A stretch of DNA of 64,000 bases, from assembly GCF_021513175.1 (NCBI RefSeq), contig NZ_CP090953.1, positions 1,049,001 through 1,113,000 of the forward strand, given 5' to 3'. The stretch comes from Sphingomonas sp. S2-65. GTDB taxonomy: Bacteria; Pseudomonadota; Alphaproteobacteria; Sphingomonadales; Sphingomonadaceae. Made by a program: the position numbers and the translations under genes. The notes under the pieces are model-generated. The model was not told the origin of the DNA and made no database searches. It saw only the letters and a program-made list of their open reading frames with translations. This document shows, piece by piece, positions 1 through 8,637 of this stretch (position 1 is its first letter; each line of letters opens with the position of its first letter).

Positions 1-284
1 AACGTCGCGAGCGGCTCGACGCGCTGGTCGCCCATGCGCACCGGTTGCTCGTCCCCGCAGGAGCCCGCGCAACAGGGTCGCAGATCCTCCCGCTCGTTCT
101 GGGCGACGATGCCCGCACCATGCACGTCGCTGCCGCGCTTCAGGCGCAGGGCTTCGATGTCCGGGGCATCCGCCCTCCTACCGTGCCAGCAGGGACGTCG
201 CGGTTGCGCATCTCGTTGACGCTGAATGTGTCTTTTGACGACGTCGCGGCACTGGCGCAGGCGCTTACCGGAGAGGCACAATGA
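1..284 (+). CDS. bioF: 8-amino-7-oxononanoate synthase, C-terminal part (cut by window start)
   Basis: This is the last ~93 residues of a PLP enzyme that condenses pimeloyl-ACP with alanine in biotin synthesis. The frame is open from base 3, so the start lies outside the window. The visible tail has the family's C-terminal signature [20 protein letters not shown], which closes the active site in alpha-oxoamine synthases. Its TGA lies inside the ATGA that starts bioD, so the two genes are translationally coupled. The bioF-bioD-bioA order supports the name. The PLP lysine lies in the missing part and cannot be checked. Confidence 0.9.
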   Translation, partial: RRERLDALVAHAHRLLVPAGARATGSQILPLVLGDDARTMHVAAALQAQGFDVRGIRPPTVPAGTSRLRISLTLNVSFDDVAALAQALTGEAQ

Positions 285-910
285 CCCGCGCCATCGTCGT
301 CACCGGCACCGATACAGGCATCGGCAAGACCGTCTTTGCCGCGGCACTTACTGCGGCGTTGGACGCAACCTATTGGAAACCGGTGCAAAGTGGGCTCGAG
401 GAAGGCGAAGACAGCGACACCGTCGCGCAGCTTGCCGCGCTTCCGCCCGAGCGCATCCTTCCCCCCGCCTATCGCCTGCGCACGCCCTGCTCTCCCCACC
501 GCGCTGCCGAGATCGACGGGGTCGAAATCGAGCCGAAACGCCTCCAGCTTCCCCAAATCGAGCGCCAATTGATCATCGAAGGCGCCGGCGGCGTGCTCGT
601 GCCCGTCACGCGCACCCTGCTCTACGCGGATCTGTTCGCCCGGTGGGGGCTTCCCACCGTCCTTGTCGCCCGCACCGCGCTGGGCACGATCAACCACAGC
701 CTGCTTTCCCTGGAAGCGTTGCGCGCACGGGGGGTAAACATGCTCGGCATCGCCTTTGTCGGCGACGCGAACGAGGACAGCGAGGCGACGATCTGCGCGA
801 TCGGCAAGGCCCGCCGGCTCGGTCGCCTGCCGATCCTCGCCTCGCTGGATCCCGGCCGTCTTGGCCAAGCCTTTGCGCAGAACTTTCGCCTGGGGGACTT
901 CACCGCGTGA
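281..910 (+). CDS. bioD: ATP-dependent dethiobiotin synthetase
   Basis: 209 residues. BioD closes the ureido ring of dethiobiotin from 7,8-diaminopelargonic acid, CO2 and ATP in the cytoplasm. The P-loop GTDTGIGKT is at residues 9-17. YWKPVQSG follows at about residue 30, and [12 protein letters not shown] (the conserved EGAGG element) lies near residue 100. Length is close to the usual ~220. The ATG overlaps the bioF stop (ATGA), and the stop overlaps the GTG of bioA, so this is the middle gene of a tightly coupled operon. Identification is secure. Confidence 0.96.
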   Translation: MTRAIVVTGTDTGIGKTVFAAALTAALDATYWKPVQSGLEEGEDSDTVAQLAALPPERILPPAYRLRTPCSPHRAAEIDGVEIEPKRLQLPQIERQLIIEGAGGVLVPVTRTLLYADLFARWGLPTVLVARTALGTINHSLLSLEALRARGVNMLGIAFVGDANEDSEATICAIGKARRLGRLPILASLDPGRLGQAFAQNFRLGDFTA

Positions 911-2151
911 ACTCGCCCGTCTGGCACCCTTTCACGCAACACGGGCTTGGTGAGGAAATCCCCGAGATCGCCCGCGCCGAAGGTGCGGTGCTGCACGCAC
1001 GCTCGGGCGAGCGCTATGTCGACGCGATCTCCTCATGGTGGGTCACGACGCATGGCCATTGTCACCCCCGGATCATGGCCGCGATCCAGGCGCAAGCGGC
1101 TCAACTCGACCAGATCATCTTCGCCGGCTGGACTCATGCCCCGGCTGAAGACCTCGCGCGGGGCCTGACGGCGATACTGCCCGCGCCGCTCGCCCATGTG
1201 TTCTTTTCCGACAGCGGCTCGACCAGCGTCGAAGTGGCGTTGAAAATGGCGCTGGGCTTCTGGGACAATCATGGCGCGCCGCGTCACCGGGTCGTCGTGA
1301 TGGAGCATGGCTATCACGGCGACACCGTCGGCGGCATGTCGGTCGGGGCGCGGGGCGTGTTCAACCGGCCCTATCAGCCATTGCTGTTCGATGTCGCCAC
1401 TATCCCCTTTCCCGACGCCGGCCGCGAGCAGGCGACGCTCAATGCGTTGGAAGCGCAGTGCCGAGAGGGGCCGGCTGCTTTCCTGGTCGAGCCGCTGATC
1501 CTGGGCGCCGGCGGCATGAAGACCTATACGCCCGCGGTGCTTGAGGAGATGCGGGCGATCTGCGCGCGCTACGAGGTGCTGTTCATCGCCGATGAAGTGA
1601 TGACCGGCTGGGGCCGCACCGGCACCCTGCTCGCCTGCGAACAGGCCGGGATCGTTCCCGACATCCTCTGCCTCTCCAAGGGCCTGACCGGCGGCTCGGT
1701 GCCGCTCGCCGTCACACTGGCGACGGCGCCGATCTTCGAAGCGCATCGCTCGAGCGATCGCGCGCGGATGTTCTTCCACTCGTCCAGCTACACCGCCAAC
1801 CCGCTGGCCTGCGCGGCAGCCAACGCCAATCTGGCCATCTGGCGCGAAGAGCCGGTGCTCGACAGGATCGCGGCATTGGGCGTGCGCCAGCAGCGGCGGC
1901 TTGACGCGCTGTCTGCCCACGCAAGCGTCCGCAATGCCCGCCGCCTGGGTACGATTGCGGCGTTCGAGGTAGCCGACCCGAACTCGGACTATCTAGCCGC
2001 CATGGGGCCCGCCCTCGGGGCGCTGGCGCGGAGCCGGGGCGTTCTGCTCCGCCCGCTGGGCAACACGGTGTACGTGATGCCGCCCTACTGCATCGAGGAC
2101 GCCGACCTTGACCTGATCTACGCGGTGATCGGCGAGTTCCTGCAACGCTGA
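907..2151 (+). CDS. bioA: Adenosylmethionine-8-amino-7-oxononanoate aminotransferase
   Basis: 414 residues. This class III PLP aminotransferase uses S-adenosylmethionine as amino donor to make 7,8-diaminopelargonate. The GTG start at 907 overlaps the bioD stop (GTGA) and gives the expected N-terminus (VWHPFTQ). The reading frame stays open far upstream, but that part is antisense noise over bioD. SSWW at 42-45 is typical of BioA substrate recognition. The PLP region [14 protein letters not shown] is near 227-240, and the Schiff-base lysine is K258 in LSKGLTGG. The biotin operon appears to end here. No clear terminator was seen in the 196 bp before dnaB. Confidence 0.96.
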   Translation: MNSPVWHPFTQHGLGEEIPEIARAEGAVLHARSGERYVDAISSWWVTTHGHCHPRIMAAIQAQAAQLDQIIFAGWTHAPAEDLARGLTAILPAPLAHVFFSDSGSTSVEVALKMALGFWDNHGAPRHRVVVMEHGYHGDTVGGMSVGARGVFNRPYQPLLFDVATIPFPDAGREQATLNALEAQCREGPAAFLVEPLILGAGGMKTYTPAVLEEMRAICARYEVLFIADEVMTGWGRTGTLLACEQAGIVPDILCLSKGLTGGSVPLAVTLATAPIFEAHRSSDRARMFFHSSSYTANPLACAAANANLAIWREEPVLDRIAALGVRQQRRLDALSAHASVRNARRLGTIAAFEVADPNSDYLAAMGPALGALARSRGVLLRPLGNTVYVMPPYCIEDADLDLIYAVIGEFLQR

Positions 2152-2347
2152 CGGTTTCTGCCGCGCGTCCTGATTTCACGCGAAGGCGCTATGACGCGAA
2201 GAAAGTAGTTCGTGCGGAGGCGCAAAGAGAGCAAAGCGCGCACGATCTCACGGCTGATACCAAATCCGGTTGCTCAGCACGTCGCGCACGTGACGCGGCC
2301 ATGGCTACTGAAAGCCTCCGCGCCTCCTCGCGAACCAAACAATCGCC

Positions 2348-3844
2348 TCAATATTCCTCATGCACCAGGTCGCTGAACTTGGTGAACTGGCGATCGAAGC
2401 GCATGTGCACCGATCCGGTCGCACCGTGGCGCTGCTTGGCGATGATGACCGTCGCCTTGTTGGCGACCTCCAGCTGCTTGGCCTGCCATTCTTCATAGGC
2501 GATGCGCTCTTCGGCGGTTTCGGTGCCGTCGGGCACCTTGGTCGGTGCCTTGAAGTCGTGATAATATTCGTCGCGGTACACGAACAGCACGATATCGGCG
2601 TCCTGCTCGATCGAGCCCGACTCGCGAAGGTCCGAGAGCTGCGGCCGCTTGTCCTCGCGGCTTTCCACGGCGCGGCTGAGCTGCGACAGCGCCAGCACCG
2701 GCACATTCAGTTCCTTCGCCAGCGTCTTCAGGCCGCGGCTGATCTCCGAGATTTCCTGTACGCGCCCGTCGCCCGAGGCCTTGGCGCTGCCGGTCAGCAG
2801 CTGGAGATAATCGACGATCACCATGCCGATCTTGTGCTGGCGCTTCATGCGCCGCGCACGGGTGCGCAGCGCGGCGATGGTCAGGCCGGGCGTATCGTCG
2901 ATGAACAACGGCAGCTTCTCCAGATCGCCCGCCGCGCGCGCGAATTTCTGGAACTCGGCATGGCTGATCTGGCCGGTGCGCAGCTTTTCCGACACCACTT
3001 CGGCCTGTTCGGACAGGATACGCATCGCCAACTGATCGGCCGACATTTCCAGGCTGAAGAAAGCGACCGGCGCGCCGATCGACTTTTCCTCGGGAATGCC
3101 GCCCTCGATATCGTCGGCATAGCGCTTGGCGGCATTGAAGGCGATGTTGGTGGCCAGCGAGGTCTTACCCATGCCCGGGCGACCTGCAAGGATCAGAAGA
3201 TCGGAGCGGTTGAACCCGCCGGTCGAGGCGTTGAGATCGCTCAGCCCGGTGGTGACGCCGGAGATGCCGCCCCCCGAGTTCATCGCCTTTTCAGCCTGGC
3301 GCACCGCCATGATCGAAGCGCGGTTGAACGACTTGAGCCCGGCGTCGCTGTCGCCCTTCTCGGCGACTTCGTAGAGCTTCAATTCGGCCTGCTCGATCTG
3401 CTTGGCCGGGTTGATGTCCTGGCTGGTGTCGAGCGCGCCATCGACCAGATCGCGGCCCACCGTCACCAGCGCACGCAGCATTGCCAGGTCGTAGATCTGG
3501 TCGGCGAACGAGCGCGCACCGATCAGGCTAGCCGGGTTGCCGGTCAGCTGCGCCAGATAGGCCGGGCCGCCGAGTTCCTTCATCGCCGCGTCGGCGGCGA
3601 ACAGCGGGCGCAGCGTCACCGGCGTCGCCAGACGGTTGTCGCCGACCATGGTCGAGATCGCATCATAGATGCGCCCGTGCAACGGCTCGAAGAAATGCTC
3701 CGGGCGGATCTTTTGAAGAACGTCCTCGGCGACGCGGTTGTCGATCATCATCGCGCCGAGCAGTGCGGCCTCGGCCTCCACATTGGCGGGCAGGCTGATG
3801 CCTTCAGGCACTTCAGGAGCGGGGAACGGTATTGGTTGAGCCAT
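2348..3844 (-). CDS. dnaB: Replicative DNA helicase
   Basis: 498 residues from the ATG at 3844; an upstream in-frame ATG at 3862 would add six residues. DnaB is the hexameric 5'-3' helicase that unwinds DNA at the replication fork and binds primase. The N-terminal DnaB domain (residues ~20-125) is followed by a linker and the RecA-like ATPase. Walker A GRPGMGKT is at 221-228. The Walker B-like VIVDYLQLL and the arginine-rich QLSRAVESREDKRPQLSDLRESGSIEQDAD block are present (described in parts: QLSRAVE, then DKRPQLSDLRESG). Length matches the family. It stands alone on this strand, facing bioA and divergent from the UPF0262 gene. Confidence 0.97.
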   Translation of the reverse strand: MAQPIPFPAPEVPEGISLPANVEAEAALLGAMMIDNRVAEDVLQKIRPEHFFEPLHGRIYDAISTMVGDNRLATPVTLRPLFAADAAMKELGGPAYLAQLTGNPASLIGARSFADQIYDLAMLRALVTVGRDLVDGALDTSQDINPAKQIEQAELKLYEVAEKGDSDAGLKSFNRASIMAVRQAEKAMNSGGGISGVTTGLSDLNASTGGFNRSDLLILAGRPGMGKTSLATNIAFNAAKRYADDIEGGIPEEKSIGAPVAFFSLEMSADQLAMRILSEQAEVVSEKLRTGQISHAEFQKFARAAGDLEKLPLFIDDTPGLTIAALRTRARRMKRQHKIGMVIVDYLQLLTGSAKASGDGRVQEISEISRGLKTLAKELNVPVLALSQLSRAVESREDKRPQLSDLRESGSIEQDADIVLFVYRDEYYHDFKAPTKVPDGTETAEERIAYEEWQAKQLEVANKATVIIAKQRHGATGSVHMRFDRQFTKFSDLVHEEY

Positions 3845-3924
3845 GATCTGCCTGTCGCGCATACCCGCCGCCGCATCAACTGTGCGGCTTGTGGATAACG
3901 GGCATGACCGGATAGGGACCGCGC

Positions 3925-4407
3925 ATGGCCGACCCGCGCATCATAGACGTGACGCTCGACGAGCGCACCATTTTGTGGCGCTCGGCGGACATCGAGCAGG
4001 AGCGGCAGGTCGCCATCACCGACCTGCTCGCGGCGAATCATTTCGCGCCCCGGCGCCGCCACGCCGATGGCTATGCGGGCCCTTACCGGCTGCATCTCAG
4101 TGTCCAGGAAAACCGGCTGGTCCTGGAGATCCGCCGCGCCGACGAGTCGCATCTCGAGACCATCGTTCTGGGCCTTGCCCGCTTCCGGCGCCCGATCCGG
4201 GATTATTTCGCGATCTGCGACAGCTATTTCCAGGCGGTACGCGCCGCATCTCCCCAGCATATCGAGCCGATCGACATGGCCCGCCGCGCGGCGCACAACG
4301 AAGCCGCCGAGCTGCTCCAGGAACGGCTTACGGGGAAGATCGAGGTTGATTTCGACACGGCCCGCCGGCTCTTCACCCTGCTCTGCGTCCTCCACATCAA
4401 GGGTTGA
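3925..4407 (+). CDS. UPF0262 family protein
   Basis: 160 residues with no signal peptide or membrane segment. The opening (MADPRIIDVTLDE, then ILWRSADIEQER) and the DMARRAAHNEAAELLQERL helix match the UPF0262 family of alphaproteobacteria as I know it. The function is unknown. It heads a plus-strand run (GH25-like, cdd, dcd) with a 3-nt gap to the next gene, so cotranscription is likely. Nothing in the sequence shows catalytic residues. The family call rests on recognition of the sequence pattern. Confidence 0.8.
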   Translation: MADPRIIDVTLDERTILWRSADIEQERQVAITDLLAANHFAPRRRHADGYAGPYRLHLSVQENRLVLEIRRADESHLETIVLGLARFRRPIRDYFAICDSYFQAVRAASPQHIEPIDMARRAAHNEAAELLQERLTGKIEVDFDTARRLFTLLCVLHIKG

Positions 4408-4410
4408 GCA

Positions 4411-5100
4411 TTGTTGGTTTCCGGTTCCACGCGGCGGCTGCGGTTCGTCGCGCTCCTCCTGCTGGCGAGCATCTTGATCGGCGGCACCGGCTGGAGCTTC
4501 TTCGGCCGCTGGCGGCCCTCGATCACGGACTATCCCGTCCAGGGCGTGGACGTCAGCGAAGGCGACGGCGCCATCGACTGGTGGCAGGCGCGCACCAGCG
4601 GCGTGCAGTTCGTATATGCCCGTGCGACGATCGGGGCGCATGGGCGCGACTCGCGCTTTGCCGAGCATTGGCGCACCGCCGCCGAAGCCGGGCTGCAGCG
4701 GGGCGCGCTTCACCTGTACGCGATCTGCCAGCCGGGCCTCGCCCAGGCCGGCAACTTCGTCTCCACCGTGGCGCGCACCGACGATCAGCTGTCGCCCGCG
4801 ATCCTGCTCGACCTGAGCGGCGACTGCCCGAGACCCTCGCGCAGCGCGATGCTGATGGAACTCGCCAGGTTCATCGCCGCGGTGGAGACGCATTCCGGCA
4901 AGCGCGTGATCCTGGGCATCACCAAGCGGTTCGAGGGCGCTTATCAGCTCAGCACCCTCACCACCGCGCCGCTGTGGGCGCGGGGTGTGTTTTTCGCGCC
5001 CGGCTACCTAGCCCGGCCGTGGACGATGTGGCAGGCGTCGCACCTGCGCCGCATCCAGGGTGCGGCGGGACCGGTAAATTGGGACGTGATGGCACGATGA
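4411..5100 (+). CDS. GH25-like (lysozyme fold) membrane-anchored protein, probable catalytic-site degeneration
   Basis: 229 residues from a TTG at 4411, three bases after the UPF0262 stop; a second TTG follows at once. A single hydrophobic segment (residues ~11-31) anchors or exports the protein. The rest looks like glycoside hydrolase family 25, the Chalaropsis-type muramidases: [15 protein letters not shown] near 45-59, FVYARATIG near 67-75, and [16 protein letters not shown] near the end. The DxE motif normally found on the strand after the GH25 core is not visible. The corresponding stretch reads ILLDLSGDC, with S136 where the catalytic glutamate is expected. It may therefore bind peptidoglycan without cutting it, or be a divergent enzyme. 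Its stop overlaps the ATG of cdd. Confidence 0.65.
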   Translation: MLVSGSTRRLRFVALLLLASILIGGTGWSFFGRWRPSITDYPVQGVDVSEGDGAIDWWQARTSGVQFVYARATIGAHGRDSRFAEHWRTAAEAGLQRGALHLYAICQPGLAQAGNFVSTVARTDDQLSPAILLDLSGDCPRPSRSAMLMELARFIAAVETHSGKRVILGITKRFEGAYQLSTLTTAPLWARGVFFAPGYLARPWTMWQASHLRRIQGAAGPVNWDVMAR

Positions 5101-5537
5101 TCGATCAGGGCGCTCAGGCACTCATCAAGGCGGCGCGCGCCGCCGCGCGGCACGCACACGCCCCCTATTCCAAGTTCGCGGTCGGCGCGGCAGTGCTGCT
5201 CGACGACGGATCGGTGGTGACCGGGGCCAATTTCGAGAATGCCAGCTATGGCCTGTCGCTGTGCGCGGAGACGGTGGCGCTGGCGACGGTCAACGCCCAG
5301 GGCAAATTGCGCAACGTCGTGGCGATCGGGGTGATCGGCGGCCGGATGGGGCATGCCGACACTGCGCCGGTCAGCCCCTGCGGGCGCTGCCGCCAGGTCA
5401 TCAACGAAGCCGCCCAGCTTGCCGGGCGGGACCTTCCGGTCTTCTGCGGCGGCGCCAGCGGGGACGAGATCGCCGCGCACAAGCTGTCCGACCTGCTTCC
5501 CCACGCCTTCGGTCCGGCCGACCTGGGCATCGGCTAG
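5097..5537 (+). CDS. cdd: Cytidine deaminase
   Basis: 146 residues. This homotetrameric zinc enzyme deaminates cytidine and deoxycytidine to uridine and deoxyuridine in pyrimidine salvage. Zinc-site residues are visible: C56-A-E58 (E58 is the proton shuttle) and P-C95-G-R-C98. [22 protein letters not shown] near 27-48 is the substrate-binding stretch (seen as FAVGAAVLL, then TGANFEN). The ATG at 5097 overlaps the stop of the preceding gene (ATGA). The dCTP deaminase gene lies 77 bp downstream, so two deoxycytidine-deaminating steps sit together. Confidence 0.95.
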   Translation: MIDQGAQALIKAARAAARHAHAPYSKFAVGAAVLLDDGSVVTGANFENASYGLSLCAETVALATVNAQGKLRNVVAIGVIGGRMGHADTAPVSPCGRCRQVINEAAQLAGRDLPVFCGGASGDEIAAHKLSDLLPHAFGPADLGIG

Positions 5538-5614
5538 GCTGCGGCAGAAGCCATCAAGCGCCTTGCCCTCCCCGGCGCTTCCGGCGAAACGGAGCGGCAC
5601 AAGCAGGGGGAATC

Positions 5615-6169
5615 ATGAGCATCCTATCCGACCGCTGGATTCGCGAGCAGGCGCGCGAGCACGCCATGATCGAGCCGTTCGTCGAGGCCCAGCGTCGCGA
5701 AGGCTGCATCAGCTACGGACTGTCCTCCTACGGCTATGACGCGCGGGTCGCCGACGAGTTCAAGATCTTCACCAACGTCGATTCGGCGACGGTGGACCCC
5801 AAGGATTTCGCCGCGAACAGCTTCGTCGATCGCAAGACCGATGTGTGCATCATCCCGCCGAACAGCTTCGCGCTGGCGCGCACGGTGGAGTATTTCCGAG
5901 TGCCGCGCGACGTGCTGGTCATCTGCCTCGGCAAGTCCACCTATGCGCGTTGCGGCATCATCGTGAACGTCACGCCGCTCGAACCCGAATGGGAGGGGCA
6001 TGTGACGCTGGAATTCTCGAACACGACGCCGTTGCCGGCGAAGATCTACGCCAATGAAGGCGCGTGCCAGTTCCTGTTCCTCAAGGGCAATGAGCCCTGC
6101 GAAACCAGCTATGCCGACCGCGCCGGCAAATATATGGGTCAGCGCGGCGTAACCCTGCCGCGGCTCTGA
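5615..6169 (+). CDS. dcd: dCTP deaminase
   Basis: 184 residues, the usual length. Dcd converts dCTP to dUTP and so feeds dUTPase and thymidylate synthesis. The family core is visible: SYGYDARV near 37-44, [20 protein letters not shown] near 109-128, then [16 protein letters not shown] with the catalytic glutamate in [15 protein letters not shown] closes the protein, typical of the C-terminal lid. The ATG at 5615 has a purine-rich AGGGGGAA just upstream. It ends the plus-strand run that starts at 3925. Confidence 0.96.
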   Translation: MSILSDRWIREQAREHAMIEPFVEAQRREGCISYGLSSYGYDARVADEFKIFTNVDSATVDPKDFAANSFVDRKTDVCIIPPNSFALARTVEYFRVPRDVLVICLGKSTYARCGIIVNVTPLEPEWEGHVTLEFSNTTPLPAKIYANEGACQFLFLKGNEPCETSYADRAGKYMGQRGVTLPRL

Positions 6170-6192
6170 GCGTTACCCCAAGCGGCGTCCTA

Positions 6193-6213
6193 GCCGGCGG
6201 GATTGCCGCCGGC
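6193..6213. terminator. Candidate stem-loop between convergent dcd and TPR genes
   Basis: GCCGGCGG (6193-6200) pairs perfectly with CCGCCGGC (6206-6213) around a 5-base loop. It lies between two convergent genes, where a shared terminator would be expected. No T-run follows on either strand, so intrinsic termination is only suggested. Confidence 0.4.
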
Positions 6214-6256
6214 CGGGCGCCCTGCTCCCTTGCGCAGCGGGCCGCGCAGGAGCCCC

Positions 6257-6604
6257 TCAGCGGGCGGAGAACTGCACCGGCTGCAGGCGATGCAAGCCCG
6301 AAGTCGCGATCATGTGCGATCCGGCGGTGCGGCCCGACGACAGGTCCATCAGCACGTCCGACTGCGAGAGCACGCGAGTGTAGAGCAAGCGTGCGGCATC
6401 CTCGCGCCCGGTACGGGCATAGACCGCCGCCAGGTTGATCAGCAGCTCGGGGCGGTTGGGGTCGGCGCGCAGCGCCTCGACCAGCCGCGACTCGGCATCC
6501 TGATATGCGCCCTGCGAGATCTGGGTAGTTGCGACGCGATCCTGCGCGAGCGCAGGCGCGGCGGCGGCGACCAGCGGAACCAAAGCCAAAGCAACGAACC
6601 GCAT
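6257..6604 (-). CDS. Small periplasmic TPR-repeat protein
   Basis: 115 residues. A signal peptide is clear (MRFVALALVPLVAAAAPALA, cleavage after ALA). The mature part has one to two TPR-type helices: SRLVEALRADPNRPELLINL and AAVYARTGREDAARLLYTRV. Such proteins usually scaffold periplasmic or envelope partners; no partner can be named. It lies downstream of the tonB/exb operon on the same strand but beyond a strong terminator at 6705-6730, so it is probably transcribed separately. Function is unknown beyond the fold. Confidence 0.7.
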   Translation of the reverse strand: MRFVALALVPLVAAAAPALAQDRVATTQISQGAYQDAESRLVEALRADPNRPELLINLAAVYARTGREDAARLLYTRVLSQSDVLMDLSSGRTAGSHMIATSGLHRLQPVQFSAR

Positions 6605-6704
6605 GACATCCTCCTCGACTCATGACGCCACGATGACACGCTCGTGACATTACCATGACTCTTGTGTGACAGTTCCGTTGCAGTTCGACAAGCGATTGCA
6701 CAAC

Positions 6705-6730
6705 AAAAAAGGCGGCCCGTGAGGGCCGCC
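6705..6730 (-). terminator. Rho-independent terminator of the tonB-exbB-exbD operon
   Basis: Read on the minus strand, GGCGGCCC and GGGCCGCC form an 8-bp perfect stem with a 4-base loop, followed at once by six T residues (A6705-6710 on the plus strand). It lies 35 bp after the stop of the last exbD. This is the cleanest intrinsic terminator in the window. Confidence 0.9.
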
Positions 6731-6764
6731 TTCTAAGAACCGTGCTGCGCCGAAGCGCGGCGGA

Positions 6765-7187
6765 TCAGAAGTCGTTGCGATACTGCTCGTTGCCGACGAA
6801 GCCGAGCTTCGAGACGTTCGCACGCTTGATGATCGCCAGCACCCGGTCGACGACGTCATAGCGTGCCGCCGGGTCGGGCTGGAAATGCAGCTCCGGCTCC
6901 GGGTTCTTCGCCAGCGACGCGTCGAGATACTGACGCAGGGTTACATCGTCGATCTGCACGCTGTTCCAGAACACGTTGCCGTTCGCGTCGATATAGACCT
7001 TGTTCTTTTCCGCATCGACCGGCGGGCTGCTGCCGGTGTTCTGGGGCAGGTCGACCTTCACCGCATGGGTTTGGATCGGAATGGTGATGATGAACATGAT
7101 GAGGAGAACGAGCATGACGTCGATCAACGGCGTCGTGTTCATTTCCATCATCGGCTCGTCGTCTTTGCCGCCCGCGCTCATTGACAT
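6765..7187 (-). CDS. exbD: ExbD/TolR-family biopolymer transport protein (second copy)
   Basis: 140 residues. ExbD works with ExbB to harvest the proton-motive force for TonB. One N-terminal membrane helix spans about residues 20-40 (NTTPLIDVMLVLLIMFIITI); its Asp in PLIDVMLVLLIMF is the family's proton-responsive residue. The remainder is the periplasmic domain, with KVDLPQNTG and VDRVLAIIKRANVSKLGFVG near the end. It is last of four genes and ends 35 bp before the terminator. The paralogue next to it has the same design but a different periplasmic domain, an arrangement common in sphingomonads and xanthomonads. Confidence 0.93.
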   Translation of the reverse strand: MSMSAGGKDDEPMMEMNTTPLIDVMLVLLIMFIITIPIQTHAVKVDLPQNTGSSPPVDAEKNKVYIDANGNVFWNSVQIDDVTLRQYLDASLAKNPEPELHFQPDPAARYDVVDRVLAIIKRANVSKLGFVGNEQYRNDF

Positions 7188-7213
7188 GTCAAATACTCCT
7201 CAACCGCGCAGGA

Positions 7214-7693
7214 TCACATGCGGGCATTGTTGGAACCGGGCTCCGGCTCCGAAATGAACCCGACCTTCGCGAAACCCGCCATCTGCATCGTGTAGATGGT
7301 GCCGCCGATGCAACGGTACGGGGTATTCACGTCCCCGCGGATATGCACTTCCGGCAGTTCCAGACCAGCCGCGTTCGGACCGCCCTGACGATCGATTTCG
7401 GCCTTCAGCTTGGCGACAGCCTTGTCGAGCAGTTCCTGGTGACCGATCGGCGACAGGCCCCAAAAGACCTGGCACTGGCCGCCGGCGCCCGTGACGGAAA
7501 GCGCGACATTCTCGGGCTTGGTGGTGGTCGGCTCGAACTGCACCTTTGGCAGTTGCAGGTCGACGGTCTGAATCACGACGGGAACGGCGATCAGGAAGAT
7601 GATCAGGAGAACCAGCATCACGTCCACCAGGGGCGTGGTGTTGATGTCCGACATCGGGGAGTCGTCGCCGCCTTCGCCTACGCTCATCGCCAT
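7214..7693 (-). CDS. exbD: ExbD/TolR-family biopolymer transport protein (first copy)
   Basis: 159 residues. Like its neighbour, it has a short cytoplasmic start (MAMSVGEGGDDSPMSDINTT), a single helix with the key Asp (PLVDVMLVLLIIFLIAVPVV), then a periplasmic domain. It differs by an insertion around residues 70-90 containing GAGGQCQVFWG and a VHIRGDVNTPYRCIGG stretch; the two cysteines could form a disulfide. It would act with ExbB and TonB in the inner membrane. It lies 26 bp upstream of the second exbD and about 85 bp after exbB, with a strong stem-loop between. Confidence 0.93.
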   Translation of the reverse strand: MAMSVGEGGDDSPMSDINTTPLVDVMLVLLIIFLIAVPVVIQTVDLQLPKVQFEPTTTKPENVALSVTGAGGQCQVFWGLSPIGHQELLDKAVAKLKAEIDRQGGPNAAGLELPEVHIRGDVNTPYRCIGGTIYTMQMAGFAKVGFISEPEPGSNNARM

Positions 7694-7740
7694 TGGGCGT
7701 TATCCTATCTTCGTATGAGCCACCGGGCGACCCGGAAGCC

Positions 7741-7768
7741 GGACCGCGCGGAGGAAGCCGCGCGGTCC
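7741..7768 (-). other. Intercistronic 11-bp stem-loop between exbB and exbD
   Basis: GGACCGCGCGG (7741-7751) and CCGCGCGGTCC (7758-7768) form a perfect stem with loop AGGAAG. It sits just after the exbB stop, within the operon. On the minus strand no T-run follows, so it is more likely an mRNA-stabilising or partial-termination element than a full terminator. It could help keep ExbB in excess of ExbD. Confidence 0.6.
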
Positions 7769-7777
7769 CGTTTTCAG

Positions 7778-8572
7778 TTACGCGCGGGTCTGCACGCCAC
7801 CGGTCTGGCCGGCGGTCGTGGTGGTGCCCGGCGCCTTGGTGCCTGCAACCGGAGCCGTAGCGACCTTCTTCACGGTCGGGCGCACGCGGCCGTCCGAAGC
7901 GAGGTAGCCGAGCACGTCGTTCGAGAAAGCGCTGAGGCTCTCGGCGATCGACTTGTTGCGGCGCTGCAGGAAGTTATAGGCGAGCACGGCCGGAACCGCG
8001 ACGACCAGACCGAGCGCGGTCATGATCAGTGCTTCACCGACCGGGCCGGCAACGGCGTCGATCGAAGCCTGACCGGCCGAACCGATCTTGATGAGCGCGC
8101 GGTAGATGCCGATCACGGTACCGAACAGGCCGATGAACGGTGCGGTCGCGCCGACGGTCGCGAGGAACGCCAGACCGCCACCGAGCGACGAGTTGATCAC
8201 GCCTTCCGAGCGGGCGAGCGAGCCGTGCAGCCAGTCATGGGCTTCCACCGGATCGGTCAGTTCCTTGTACTGCTCCTGCGCCTGGATGCCGTCGTCGACG
8301 ATCTGGCGGTAGGCCGAGTTCTTCTCGAGCTTCGCTGCGCCTTCACGCAGGCTGTTCGAGGTCCAGAAGCCAGTGCGCACGCGCTTCGCCTGGTTGATGA
8401 TCTTCTGCTGCTCGAAGATCTTCGTGAAGAAGATGTAGAGCGACACGAACAGGAACAGGACCAGGATGGCGAACACGGTCTGCGAGATCAGGCCGCCTTC
8501 CTTGAGCGCCTGAGTCAGGCCGTACGGATTTTCGCCGGCGGGTGCCGCAGCAGCGAGAATGGTGGTGAGCAT
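7778..8572 (-). CDS. exbB: MotA/TolQ/ExbB-family proton channel protein
   Basis: 264 residues from the ATG at 8572, which has a good ribosome site (AGAGGAAAG about 7 bases upstream); an upstream in-frame start at 8605 would add eleven residues and is less likely. Three membrane segments are visible: near 25-50 (ISQTVFAILVLFLFVSLYIF), near 145-170 (FLATVGATAPFIGLFGTVIG) and near 190-215 (ALIMTALGLVVAVPAVLAYN). The APFIGLFGTVIGI and EALIMTALGLVVAVPA motifs define the MotA/TolQ/ExbB family. It pairs with the downstream ExbD proteins and the upstream TonB. Confidence 0.93.
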   Translation of the reverse strand: MLTTILAAAAPAGENPYGLTQALKEGGLISQTVFAILVLFLFVSLYIFFTKIFEQQKIINQAKRVRTGFWTSNSLREGAAKLEKNSAYRQIVDDGIQAQEQYKELTDPVEAHDWLHGSLARSEGVINSSLGGGLAFLATVGATAPFIGLFGTVIGIYRALIKIGSAGQASIDAVAGPVGEALIMTALGLVVAVPAVLAYNFLQRRNKSIAESLSAFSNDVLGYLASDGRVRPTVKKVATAPVAGTKAPGTTTTAGQTGGVQTRA

Positions 8573-8637
8573 CGTCGTTTCTTTCCTCTGTAGAGTTGCC
8601 GTCAATGCTGGCTGGCGCCAGCTTGGTTTCGCCTACT

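Noticed and set aside
2360..3898. Long plus-strand open frame opposite dnaB (about 512 codons)
   Set aside because: It is a GC-rich antisense shadow of a secure helicase gene; the product is Arg/His/Gly-rich without recognisable domains.
7181..8593. Plus-strand open frame of about 470 codons opposite exbB and exbD
   Set aside because: Antisense of three recognised genes; composition typical of frame shadows in high-GC DNA.
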